A stretch of 64,000 bases of DNA from Leuctra nigra. Taxonomy: Eukaryota > Arthropoda > Insecta > Plecoptera > Leuctridae. The number at the start of each line of letters is the position of its first letter. The first letter of the stretch is position 1. The notes under the pieces are model-generated. The model was not told the DNA's origin. It ran no database searches and saw only the letters and a program-made list of their open reading frames with translations. A program made the position numbers and the translations under genes. This document shows positions 48,873-59,850 of the stretch, in pieces. The stretch covers positions 27,041,259 through 27,105,258 of the forward strand of contig OW203770.1 in NCBI GenBank assembly GCA_934045905.1. Reading direction: 5' to 3'.

Positions 48873-50266
48873 GCGACTTTACATATACTAAATTGGCCCA
48901 GAGCACAGGGTTCATTTGGAGCATTTCATTGGCCGAAGCTAGTACGGCGCTATATTCAAACCATCGCAAAACACTTGGATTTTATGTCATGGGATTGTGG
49001 AAGTGTGAGAAAGCAATTCGTGCGCGTGCACATTTCTCAATGAAAGATTTGGAGGCTAACACAAAACAATAAAAGCCTCATTGTCTCATTTCATTTCATG
49101 CAGTTCAAACAATCTATACTACCAAAACACTTTTTGTTATAATAATAATCATACAAATTATCTCTATGTTGTCAATTCGAAAATTCCTAAAATTGTGTGC
49201 AAGAAAAAATTCAAAATTCTAAGATGCTTTTGATATGTTAAAATATGAGAGTAGATACGATCTTAGCAAACTTTGTGTCAAGCTTAAGCATTACATAGAT
49301 ACATATCATATTGTTTATTTCATTAAAGTTATCGCTTGTATTTGTATTTGAAGGCACCTGAGGTCATAAGAGACCAATAAATCATCGAAACGTCGCGAAC
49401 GGCCCTTATCAGGGCCACAAGCACTTTTATCGGAACAAACCGTCACCACTGCCTTGCTAAAATCAAAGTCATTTAAATCAGGAATGTTGCAAATATTGAA
49501 AACTATAAGGAGATTGAAGTTAAAAATGTCAAAAGCAAAATTGATGAGCATTAAAGAATGGAATGAGCCTGATAAATTTAAAATTTGATTCAGGGTTGAG
49601 TCAATTAATTTAGTTCAAAATTATTTAAATTTTCAGACATTATGCACAATATTTTAAGTTACACATGTCAATCAATATAAGTAGTTACTTTTGATTTACG
49701 AACTTGTTGAATAATAGTTAATAAGTTTTCACATCTGAATATAATGCGTGTTACAATGTTGAAATGTAGTCAGGGTTGACTTAGTTATTGCAGTTCAAAT
49801 ATTCAGCAGTATTAGAATTTGCAGAATAATCAATCAAATTAACACCCTAAAAATGTTTTATTTTTTTTACGAAAGTACCTATATCTTTCTAGTTAGTTAA
49901 AATAAAAATTGTTAATCATAATGAGCGGAATGAGAGCAAAAAGGTGGACATTCGAATCAAGAGTGCAGACTAAAATGAATAAGTTAAATGATTCCGAATT
50001 ATTTGAGATTTCAATGACAATTAGACAATTACTCTGCATTATTTCGCGCCAGCGGCCAACTTTGCTATTTGATATTTTTTGCAAATTTTTTTAATTTGTG
50101 TGCTATTTATACTATTCACTAATTGTTTTTCTAACACTTCACACTCACATGACATAAAATCCAAGTGTTTTGCGATGGTTTGAATATAGCGCCATACTGG
50201 CTTCGGCCAATGAGATGCTCCAATTGAACCATGTGCTCTGGGCCTATTTAGTATATATAAAGTCGC
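48873..50266. mobile_element. Element Q with GCGACTTTA ends and imperfect 9-bp duplication
   Basis: Left GCGACTTTACATATACTAAA and its inverse at the right extend as inverted repeats of about 150 bp (AAACCATCGCAAAACACTTGG). Flanks CGCCCGGGT / CGCCCGCGA differ at two of nine bases. K1 (21742) and K2 (30000) show the uninterrupted GCCCGGGTTCTG site. MULE-like by duplication length. The interior holds a histone-type stem-loop and no transposase. Confidence 0.75.
49401..49416 (+). promoter_or_regulatory. Histone mRNA 3' stem-loop-like sequence in element Q
   Basis: GAAC-GGCCCTTATCAGGGCC-ACAAGCAC fits the histone 3' stem-loop consensus including flanks. The upstream 300 bases carry no readable histone ORF on the plus strand. 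Confidence 0.6.
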
Positions 50267-51140
50267 CGCCCGCGAACTGCTCTCCATCTCAATCAACTGT
50301 ATAAATGCAACAGAGCATTAAACGGACATGAGTTTGTCTTGGAAAGGCTCTAGAGCAGCAACTCTCACATGTCAATTCAATTTTACAAATCCATTAGGAA
50401 TTAAGATGCATTTAATTGTTAATAAATTTGACACTTGGTGGCAGAGAAAGGATCTTTCAAAACTCATTCGCCGAAAGCAGCGTACACTTGGCCAAACAAA
50501 ACTTGAACGTACAATAATTCTGATAGGCTGATAAATGTAAGATCGCACCATCAGAAGTCAGTCTAAGCGATCTCATTGTCTCATTCTAGTAAATGACTTC
50601 ACATTTCATTGATAATAACAAGCTTTAAATGGTTATGTGACATGACCAGCAGTTATTCAAATTTGGTCAACGTTCAAGTTTTGTTTGGCCGAGTGTACGT
50701 TAACATTAGTCTTTTAATGCATTAAAAAGCTTGATTAAATAAGAAAAAGTGTAAAACTTAATTTTGGCATGAAAGTATTTGTTTAATGTACATTTGGTGG
50801 CAGATGTAGGACGTTTCAGAGACGTATTCGACGTTTTTCTCTTTCGTTTTTACTTACTTTCTGTACTAGAGAAAACCTGAAAGTAATTTTTAAGCTTTTA
50901 TGTTGTCTTCGTTCGTGGGACGATATTCAGCATGACTGAAGAATTCTTTATAATGGGCTCCTGGTTAAAATCGATTTGACGTTATAACGTAACAAATTAA
51001 AAAACAACTTGGAAATAATTAGTTTATATGCAGGACGTATTTGTTTCTGTTTCAGGACCACGTATATAAGTTCTGGAACGCGAGTTGGTGTTATCTCTAT
51101 TCTCGGCTTATCGCGGCTCCCAGGGTTGCCAAAGGGGTTG
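50267..51140 (+). repeat. K-family repeat copy K3 (3' part)
   Basis: It resumes K at CGAACTGCTCTCCATCTC and follows K2 through the tandem unit and CAGGACCACGTATATAAG to CAGGGTTGCC. It carries the M2 insertion. Confidence 0.65.
50485..50695. mobile_element. M2: 211-bp TA-flanked MITE
   Basis: The ends CACTTGGCCAAACAAAACTT and inverse are flanked by TA (50483-50484 and 50696-50697). The tandem unit it interrupts reads GCAGCGTACGTTAAC in K1, an empty site. Termini match M1. Confidence 0.92.
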
Positions 51141-52299
51141 CCAATTTTTTTTGGCCTATGCGGCCCGTGGCACTGCCCCCCTCCCTCCAGGCGCTTCGGA
51201 ATTGGGGGGGTGGGGGGATTATTCCCTCTACTCGAGCTTGCATAAAAAAATTAAGTTTAGTGACCATGAAGACCAAGAACCCAACAATAATTTAAATTCT
51301 AAAAAAACGCCATGAGGGGCATAAATAGGAAGTTATTTGTTGTAATTTCAGCAGTTAAGCATACGAAAATCAATAATTTTAAAATGTTTATATTTGAAAA
51401 AGTGCCCTGAGGGATATTAGGCCAAGCAACGAAGGCTAAAAACAGGCCGAACCCGGGACAAATTGCAAGAGTTGTCTTATTCATCAGACCTTATTCAGAA
51501 AAATTCGCTGATTACAACAAAAAAAAGTTTTACGCAGAGATGTGAAGGGAAATTGTCCAAAATTACGTGTAAAGTTCAAATTTTGAGAACATAAAATATT
51601 TTTTTTTTAAATCACAGAACACATTTTGATATTTGTTTTCAATAAAAAGTATGTATTATTTTAGGATACAATACTCGAAAAAAATTGGGTGATAATATTA
51701 ATTATTTTTGGATTTATTCAATGATTTCATAAAATGACGTCATTTAAATAATTAGTCGTAGTGACGTAACTAAAGGAGCTAGAATAAATGTTTTTACGGG
51801 AAAATGTTGGTAATAAAGCCTTATATTTTTGGTATGAATATGATCAAAAGTTCACCACGCATCTACTAATTGTTGTCAAACAAAATTTTAATCAAATTAT
51901 ATGAAAAATTAACATCAATATAACGCAATTATTGGCATAACGGCGGAACTGTTTGATCAGAAAATGTTGTCCCTTATAGAATTTTGGCGCCTGATAAAAC
52001 CTAGCCTAAAGAGAGATTTGGGACGCCATTTTGAAACCGGAAGTGGCATCGTCTTGAAAACGGCTGGACCGATTATAACGGAACTGGTGGCAATCGACTC
52101 CAACGGTCATATGACAAAACAGATCAATAGTAAAACCAGAAATTACCAATAACAAATACCGGAAATGACGTCACAAGTATTCAAAATATACATTATTCTG
52201 GCTTGTTATAATGTAATATATGAATTAATTTAAAAAAAATCTATGTGGCATTGTTTTCAGTCGCCATTTTGAGAACCGGAAGTGATTCCATAGCTCGGA

Positions 52300-52600
52300 A
52301 ACGTTTTTTTTTATAAAATCTTTTTTCATACATGTACATAGATTTACAATCACAGTTGATATACAAACAGAAAAAGTGAATAATAGGAATACGTAGAAAC
52401 TAATAAAGAAATCAGGGTCAGGGGTATTGGAATGAAATCAAATACCAATTAATTAAGTGGATACCACTCTGTGTCTGGAATAAGAAAAGGTTTTAAGCCT
52501 TATGCCGGTATAATTATATGTCGGTACAGCATTATAACTAGGTATCAATATTTTTATAACCATGATATAACCATGTTAAAACTTATTATTTTATCATTAT
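52300..52600. other. Unassigned sequence starting with a T/A run
   Basis: TTTTTTTTATAAAATCTTTTTT followed by unique sequence looks like the tail of a retroposed element read in reverse, but no SINE or LINE feature is recognisable. Confidence 0.25.
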
Positions 52601-52660
52601 AAATAGCGACTTTTACAATTAAATTCATAAAGATATGCATTTATGTATTTATTTAATGTA

Positions 52661-53583
52661 CCGTAAACCGGGGTCACTTTGGACGCCGGGGTGACTTTGT
52701 CCAATTTGAAATTTCCGCATAAACATAGCTCTGCTGTGCCTAAGAGGCAAAACTTTGAACTAAAAAAAATCGCGGGTTGCTTCAAGGTCTTTGAGGAGTG
52801 GAGGGAACACTTTTTCAGGGAATTTGTAAGCATTCTTGTTTAGTAAAATAATTTTTAGATGTATGTCCATAAAAAGTGCTTTTTTCATTGGCTGTAAACT
52901 TCCTGTGTTCCCCAATAGCATATGTTCTAAAATATGTTCTGACCTGAATCAGTATACAATTTGATGTGTTGTTTAGAGGTTTTGATTAATTTATTTTTTT
53001 TCATTGAGTTTGAGTGGGTGGTTATCACGTTTTTCCGATTTTTGTGCTTTACAGGGGTGAAGTTGGACAATGCTAAAGGGAGCTTGGCATTACCAAAAAT
53101 CATTACCAAAGTGCCTTTTAATCATTAGGTTGTGATATCATATGTTACTACCTAGTCTAGTATACTACCTATAATTAAATGAGGTAATTGAAGTGCCCTT
53201 TTGGTATTGTAATGAATATTCAAGCATTTTATAATAAACTGGCTAATAATGTTCTTTTTTCATGCAAAAAATGGCTTATATGATCAAAAATCTTTTTTAA
53301 AACATAAATTCTGTCCAAAGTCACACCTGCTGTTAATTTAATATGATTTTTCATTGATTTTACGAGTGTGTCTAAAAACACCCCCACCCCCGGGGTGAGT
53401 TTGGACACTTTTAAATTAAAAAAAAAACATGTGTTTTATGGAGGGAAAAAATATGTGTGAGTCTTTTTGCTTTCCTTAGACCCCAACAGCACTTTTGGCC
53501 AACCAAAATAAAAGTTTTTACCACTATGAGTTCACAGGACTTCAAAGTATGCTAAAATCGTCCATAGCCACCCCGGTTGACGG
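52661..53583. mobile_element. TA-flanked element with CCGTAAACCGGGGT ends
   Basis: The ends CCGTAAACCGGGGTCACTTT and inverse AGCCACCCCGGTTGACGG are flanked by TA. The interior repeats GGGGTGA.TTTG.ACA words (52684, 53054, 53393). Such TACCGTnAACCGGGGT ends occur on TA-inserting DNA transposons in many animals. No ORF. Confidence 0.75.
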
Positions 53584-54373
53584 TACTTATTGTTAAAAAT
53601 GGGGTTTTAGAAGAATTTTGAATATTTGTGACGTCATTTCTGGTATTTGTTATTGGTAATTTCTGGTTTTACTATTGATCTGTTCTGTCATATAACCGTT
53701 GGAGTCGATTGCCACCAGATCCGTTATAATAGGTCCAGCCGTTTTCAAGATGATGCCACTTCCGGTTTCAAAATGGCGTCCCAAATCTCTCTTTAGGCTA
53801 GGTTTTATCAGGCGCCAAAATTATATAAGTGACAACATTTTCTGATCAAACAGTTCCGCCGTTATGCCAATAATTGCGTTTATTGATGTTTAATTTTTCA
53901 TATAATTTGATTAAAATTTTGTTTGACAACAATTAGTAGATGCGTAATGAACTTTTGATCATATTCATACCAAAAATATAAGGCTTTATTACTAACATTT
54001 TCCCGTAAAAACATTTATTCTAGCTCCTTTAGTTACGTCACTACGACTAATTAATAAATTACGTCATTTTATTAAATAATTGAATAAATCCAAAAATAAT
54101 TAATATTATCACCTAATTTTTTTTCGAGTATTGTATCCTAATATAATACAAACTTTTTATTGAAAACAAATATCAAAATGTGTCCTGTGATTCTAAAAAA
54201 AATATTTTATGTTCTCAAAATTTGAACTTTACACGTAATTTTGGACAATTTCCCTTCACATCTCTGCGTAAAACTTTTTTTTGTTGTAATCAGCGAATTT
54301 TTCTGAATAAGGTCTGATGAAAAAGACAAATCTTGCAATTTGTCCCGGGTTAAATGCTTCGTTGCTTGGCCTA

Positions 54374-54820
54374 TATCAACTTGGGTCTAAACTGTTTTTT
54401 AATTGTTTATATATATCCTAAAAGTGTGCAAAATGGAAAAGGAGTTTCACTATTTGAAATGTTTTGCCTTTATATTAATCTAATCCACCTCACAAGTGCG
54501 GAGGATTAGCATAAAAACATTTCAAATAGTGAAACTCTATTTCCCTATTGCACACTTGCAGCTAATATATAAACAATTAAAAAACGCTCAGACACAAGCT
54601 GGCAAATCACCCCCCTCCCTGCTATCTCGTTTTCAAAATGGCGGCTTATTTAAATCCTAGCTCCAGAACTAAGGCATGTAGAGTGATGCGGTTGACGGAA
54701 AGAGATTCATGACCATTACTTTAGTAAATAAAAAAAAATCTATGCGATTGTAAAAACAAATTTGAGGTGTGTAAAATATAATTTTTTTTCTTCAAATATT
54801 GGACAAAAAAACTTACTTTT
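54374..54820 (+). repeat. N block, second copy (with 31.5-32.9 kb)
   Basis: It continues the sequence seen at 31538-31895 and 32627-32883 (TTTCACTATTTGAAATG, CGGAGGATTAGCAT, TTTTCAAAATGGCGGCT, GTGATGCGGTTGACGG). It lacks P1 and shows P1's empty site. Confidence 0.7.
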
Positions 54821-54821
54821 A

Positions 54822-55200
54822 AGCGAGCGGAGCGAGCGCCTCCACTTGACTCTTGCAGCCCTTTCTCTGTGGATGTGTTTGTTTTTGTTTCTTTTGTTGG
54901 TTCAATCCAGGTCGCACCGGTCAACGTATCAATATGAAATTTTGCACACACCTTCATCTCATACTAACTTAAACCTGAACAGGTTTAGAGAAAGATCCGT
55001 CTATAAATAAATAAAAAAATCGGTGTCTCCCATATAAATAGTATTGTAGGTTTGAGGAGTCCGTTGCGGCCGCTCGATGCGCCCCATTCAAAGCAAACTC
55101 GGAAGCAATAAGCTGTCTATATATTAGAATACGTAATAATTATTTCTTTGCGGTTAGATATAGTAATAGCAATACGTATGATGTTATACTTAGGGGTTTT
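54822..55200 (+). mobile_element. Helentron-like element A5, 5' part
   Basis: It starts AAGCGAGCGGAGCGAGCG. It is followed by a G+T-rich run and ATGAAATTTTGCACACAC, as in A3, and then a B arm at the same relative place. No 3' end. Confidence 0.5.
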
Positions 55201-55597
55201 CTAGTGGAGCGGTCGCTCCACGCCAGCCTAGTCGTACGGCGCGCACACTCTCATTTAAAAAGGCTGGAGCCACCCAATTTTACTGTAAGCAACAAAGTGG
55301 CATTTTCGGCCAACTGGATCTTATAATTGGGAAGTCTTACATTGTTGCGAAATATCTTAATTTTGAGCTATGGCCCACCCTACAACATATACCAAATTTG
55401 ATATCACTATATTTCAGTGCAGAATTTTTGGATTTCCTTTTTTTGTTAAAGAGACTAATGGCTGGTATTTTTACCGAGTGTACTTTATGAGGATTTTGTT
55501 TTCATGAAGTTGCTCCAGCCTTGAGGTTTGAACGGTTTTTTGTGTGAGAGTGTGCGCGCCGTACGACTTGGCTGGCGTGGAGTGACCGCTTCACTAG
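55201..55597. mobile_element. B4: short B-family element with both ends
   Basis: CTAGTGGAGCGGTCGCTCC...GTGACCGCTTCACTAG. The interior is the right half of a C palindrome (55395-55497). An internally deleted derivative of B1-like elements. Confidence 0.75.
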
Positions 55598-55950
55598 ATA
55601 AAAGGAGGAGGAGTTACAACATCTAGGGAGGGGTGAGGGGAGTTGACATATGACAACGCGAACTGCTCCTCCCCTCCCGGACAAACTGACGGGATATTGC
55701 TCGGAATGTGAGTGGAGGCGCCGTTTACAATTACGGCGCTTCCATTTCATCTCGATTACCTTCTCTCGTTCAATCTGCGCGTACATGAATGAGATTGGTA
55801 ACAGAATGTTAGCATCGATCAGGTTTGATGAGATGTTTTCCACTGACGTAATCAACAATACATTTTGTTTATCATACGATATAAGCAATACATTTAATAG
55901 TCTTAATTTAAATGTGAAACAGAACGAATAGGAGTCGGTTATGTAATGAC
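55598..55950 (+). repeat. K-family fragment K4
   Basis: ATAAAAGGAGGAGGAGTTAC start, hairpin at 55709-55742 with weakened arms, then the conserved CTCGATTACC..TACATGAATGAG block. The 190-codon minus-strand ORF over K4 and the adjacent B arm has no recognisable domain. Confidence 0.6.
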
Positions 55951-56089
55951 GCTGGAGAGCAGGGCCGGACTGGCCCCTGGCGGCTAGGAGGCGATCGCCG
56001 CCGAGATCCCTGGCTATTGAGGCCCTGGATTGTGTATAACATACATTTTTAAATGTTATCATAAAAAAATCCATTTAAGGATACTATGG

Positions 56090-56820
56090 AAGTAAAAAAG
56101 CGCCCTGCGTTGCAGATGGGGGCCTCTTATATATGTAAACCCATCTTCCATTAACTTTATGGTGAACATTTCGCAGCAAAATAAACATTTTTAAATTCAC
56201 AAAAACTATTTAAAAATTACAAATATTCAAAAAGCACTCTTCTGGGCAGGCTGGGTTCTATTTAAATGTTTCTTCCAATAACAGCATGTTGAGCGTTTTG
56301 ATGCCATTTAGGTATACGATTTTGCAATTTCAAAATCAATTGAAAATTACAAAAATCTAAAAAAAAAACATCCTGCTTGCCTGTCTGGAGGCCAATTCTT
56401 GAGTTTTCATGTTTTGAAACCATGTGTGGTTTCATTGTTTAAAACGTAAAAAAGTTGAAGGCTAAGCAATAGTTGTCAACTTTTTTACGTTTTAAACAAT
56501 GAAACCACACATGGTTTCAAAACATGAAAACTCAAGAATTGGCCTCCTGGGGGCCTCTTAGTATGGACATTCATTTAATATTATATTTATGTTTTTGTTG
56601 TACATTTTGCAGCCCAACCAATACTCATTTGTACATCCAAAATTATTTAATTACTACAAAATTTGAGAAGCGTTCGCAGGCGAAATGAGTCTTCATTAAC
56701 TTTGTGTTAGGCATATGCAGCAAAGTACCTAAACATTTTTACAATCCCAAAAACAAATTAAAAATTATACAAGTTCAAAAGCGCCCTGCCGGGCCGGCGG
56801 GGACTTCTTATATTTGGGCA
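56090..56820. repeat. Diverged tandem repeat of about 150-200 bp
   Basis: Units share AAAAGCGCCCTGC, GGCCTCTTA, CATTAACTTT, GCAGCAAA and AAAAATTACAAA in the same order, at about 56097, 56230, 56370, 56550 and 56770. Confidence 0.6.
56387..56547. repeat. Perfect hairpin, 72-bp arms, 17-nt loop
   Basis: 56387-56458 and 56476-56547 are exact reverse complements by my reading. It is homologous to the hairpin at 63395-63558. Confidence 0.97.
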
Positions 56821-57085
56821 TATGCTCATGTGTAAGGGTTACCCATGCCGGACAGATCAGTGGTAGGGTCCAGACCAAGAGCAGCCGGGGTCGGCCTAAC
56901 CATGCCCTCCCTTGAATTTGCGGCCCCCCGCGGGCCGGCCTCCCCCCTCGAGATGGTGACCACCCTGACATCGGGTTTAGCCGGCCCGAATCCTCACACC
57001 CCCCGGTCCGTCCCCATTCCGGCCTGGCCTTCCCACCAGTGCTGGACTCCTCCGGATCGGGCCCGTTAGGTCGACCCCCTCCCCT
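56820..57085. other. GC-rich island
   Basis: About 265 bases of very GC-rich sequence in an otherwise AT-rich window, with GCGGGCCGGCC and GGGCCCG words. Overlapping ORFs on both strands (126 and 74 codons) reflect low stop density. No protein motif. It may be the GC-rich interior of a DNA transposon. Confidence 0.5.
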
Positions 57086-57137
57086 TGCCCTCCAATTAAG
57101 ATCAACAAAGTTAAATATAACAATTAATGTGCGCAAT

Positions 57138-59850
57138 CCCAGCAAACACAGAGTGTCAGATTTGTACCGGGCCGATGCCTACCAACGGCGCCGGTCCGAT
57201 GTCGCACGTTGACACTGGCCCGGCAAAATTGTGTCCGCCGGGCCGCCTCCTATTTGTTATCGGACAGCGGACACCAAGCAGTCACATATCCGCGTCCATT
57301 CCGTCACGAATATGACACTCACTAAAAGACTAAATGCGCGTGCTTCACTGGCCCGGCATCAAAACGATACGTTTCGAACACTATTCTGACACATTGCGGA
57401 CAGAATTCTGATATCTTTCGGACGCCATTCAGATACATATCGGATGCCATTCTGTTACATTTTGGACACCATTCCGTTACATATTGGATACAATGCGGAT
57501 ACCATTCCTGCATTGAATCCCGCCCCCTTCCCCCACCCCCTTCCTACTAAATATTCATAATTTGATTATTTATTGGTAATTAATTAATTAATTAATTAAT
57601 TGATTAATTTTTTAATTTATTATTTCAGGGAAACGAAGGGAGGAAAGAATTCATTTGATTGAAACGAATAATGTTTTTATTGGTTTTAGAATTGACACAA
57701 ATATACAAAAATTACGAACGTAAATTCAAGTCTGATGCGTTTCGCAGCCAAGGCACCAGCCGCAGACATCTTCTTTCTTCATAGAGTTGTGTAGGATCTT
57801 ATTTCGCAGGGCAGCAACTAAAACACAAACAATTTTCATACGATATATAAAAATTGAAAACTTGTCTTGATGATGAACGAACACTTGAACTACCAACAAT
57901 AAAGATAATAATATCACAACTTTAAATACTTTCTTTCCCCCAATGCCCCCCGTGTTGATAGTTTTTAAATTAATCATCGTACATAAAACATTCATTCATT
58001 GTTCATAAAAAGAAATGAACGTAAAATTTGTGACATTTTACTTCTAATTTACCTAGGTAATTGTTGATCGATTTTCAAAAATAAAAAACGAATACATTAA
58101 TTGTCCTTAAATCTAGGTGATCATCCACATCAATTTCTCAATTATTGATAATTTTGATACTTCGATTTTTAACCGCAGGTGCTCCATCCCTTCTATTGTC
58201 AATGCATGGTCAATGCTCAAGGCAACCTTGGAGGAAAGCAAACAACTCCCCCTCCCCTCCCCTCACTTCCATCCTCTATGTAGACAGGCAAGGACACGAT
58301 GACTGGGGGTTGGGGGGTTGAAATCGGCTTGAAATGTATGTTGAAATATGTTAGCATGCCAATACTTTATTTTTAAGAGACGTAGAATTATTGTCCATGA
58401 AAACTTAAGCAAAATCGGTTTTTAATTTCGAAGAGGTGACATAATTTGAATGTTATTAAATTAAAATGGTATTAAAATTGTGTAGGACAAAATTGAATTG
58501 ACATAAAAATCTTTAAATATGGAGATCAATAGGTACAACTAAAATTATTTGTATGTTTCCGTAATGCAATTACCCTCTTGTACAGAATCTGCTGCAAACA
58601 ACTTAAATTATTTGGAAAGAGAGAGAACTGCGAATGGAGTGACGCGTAATGCAGAACGTTTTTACTTTTAACATGAGTGTTAGTTCATTAAGAGACACAG
58701 TTACATTATTGCATTGCATGTTAAGAAATTGGTATACTTACCCTACAATTAACAATTGTCTTCTGGTATGTAGCAGTTGATTGGCAGTAGTATCTTTCTT
58801 CTTGTAGTGCAGCGTCAAAAATCAAACTTGTAGTCACGATAAAAACCGTTGGAGTTTGACTGCTTGAACTCCCTCCCCTCCCTCTCTCACAACCCCATCA
58901 CGAACCCTCCCGAAGGCCAAAGGGCGACGGCCGAAGACACGAGTCTTTGCTCTCTACCCTTCGTTTTAGTTTGAAATAGCCAAAAAAACAATTAATTTAA
59001 ATTTAATTGTGCGATTTTCTAAAATAACTGTTGGTGTTTAATAATCTATATGAAATAATCTATATATTTATATAGCTTCACCTTGATAATTGATGTGCTG
59101 AAAAGTGCAATTGAAAGATAATTGATTCTTGATGTCATCTTTGCATCGGTCTTGCACTGGGCCAGCATCGTGCGGACACAACACATTGTAAACTAATTTA
59201 AAACAAATATAAATGGGTAAAACTTCAATCAAAAGTTATAAAATGTATTAGAAATACAAAATCTACTCTATTTTGCAAATTCAGACTGTTTCGTTGCAAT
59301 ATGAGGCATATTTCTTGATTTTTGTTTCACTATTAAATTCTTCTAAATGATGCATGAAAATGCTATAGGCCGCCATGGTTTGTGTTAGGGAATTGAGAGT
59401 GTCATATTTGTGTCCAACGAGTGTCGGGCCGGCATAAGTCCGACGGCGATGCGACGGCACGTAAAAAACATGTTCGAAACGCGCGCGCTCCCGCCGACAC
59501 TGGCCCGGCATCATGTGGACACCGTTCAGACATATCCGCAGAGTGTCCGCCAGTAGACACCGGCCCGACACGGACATGGTGACACCTCACGGACATATCT
59601 GAATAGTGTCTGTCAACAGACGCCGGCCCGATACCGACATTGTGTCACACGCGGATATATCTGAATAGTGTCAGCCAGTGCGGCACTGGCCCGATAGCAG
59701 AACACTGTCCGAGTGCTGATATATCCGCTTGTCAGTAGTGGGCCGGCATCAAATCGGTATCTTCATGCGACGCACCATCGCCATTGCCGACACTCCGTCA
59801 TCGGTATGATACAGGTCCGGCATAGAACTGACAGTCGTGTGTTTGCTGGG
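57138..59850 (-). mobile_element. L-family repeat, right copy (complete), 2.7 kb
   Basis: The ends CCCAGCAAACACA and TGTGTTTGCTGGG are inverted. It matches 3905-6170 in reverse. The 59400-59840 end has six or more 60-90 bp subterminal units with GGCCGGCGTCTG, TGTCCG and ATATCTGAATAGTGTC words, possibly transposase sites. An ORF at 57726-57995 (minus) shares VFVHHQDKFSIFIY and LRNKILHN with the left copy. I recognise no domain. Confidence 0.75.

Larger units (their letters stand above)
51418..54373. mobile_element. Element E, 2.96 kb with ~770-bp terminal inverted repeats
   Basis: The ends TAGGCCAAGCAACGAAG and inverse, flanked by TAT on both sides, interrupt a sequence that is continuous at about 31530-31560 in the paralogous block. 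Arms 51418-52190 and 53615-54373 are mirror images. Arm interiors carry CCGGAAGTG / CCGGAAATGACGTCA motifs shared with D and B1. No transposase, and a further element (52661-53583) is nested inside. Confidence 0.88.

Noticed and set aside
49320..49400. Histone gene upstream of the stem-loop at 49401
   Set aside because: A few codons (EGT, VIRD) recall H2B or H4, but frames are short and do not align; only the stem-loop is supported.
55502..56074. 190-codon minus-strand ORF
   Set aside because: It crosses the B arm, K4 and flanking DNA; the K part lacks the same frame in K1 and K2.
56765..57145. 126-codon ORF rich in Gly/Arg/Pro
   Set aside because: Low stop density in a GC-rich island with ORFs on both strands; no motif.
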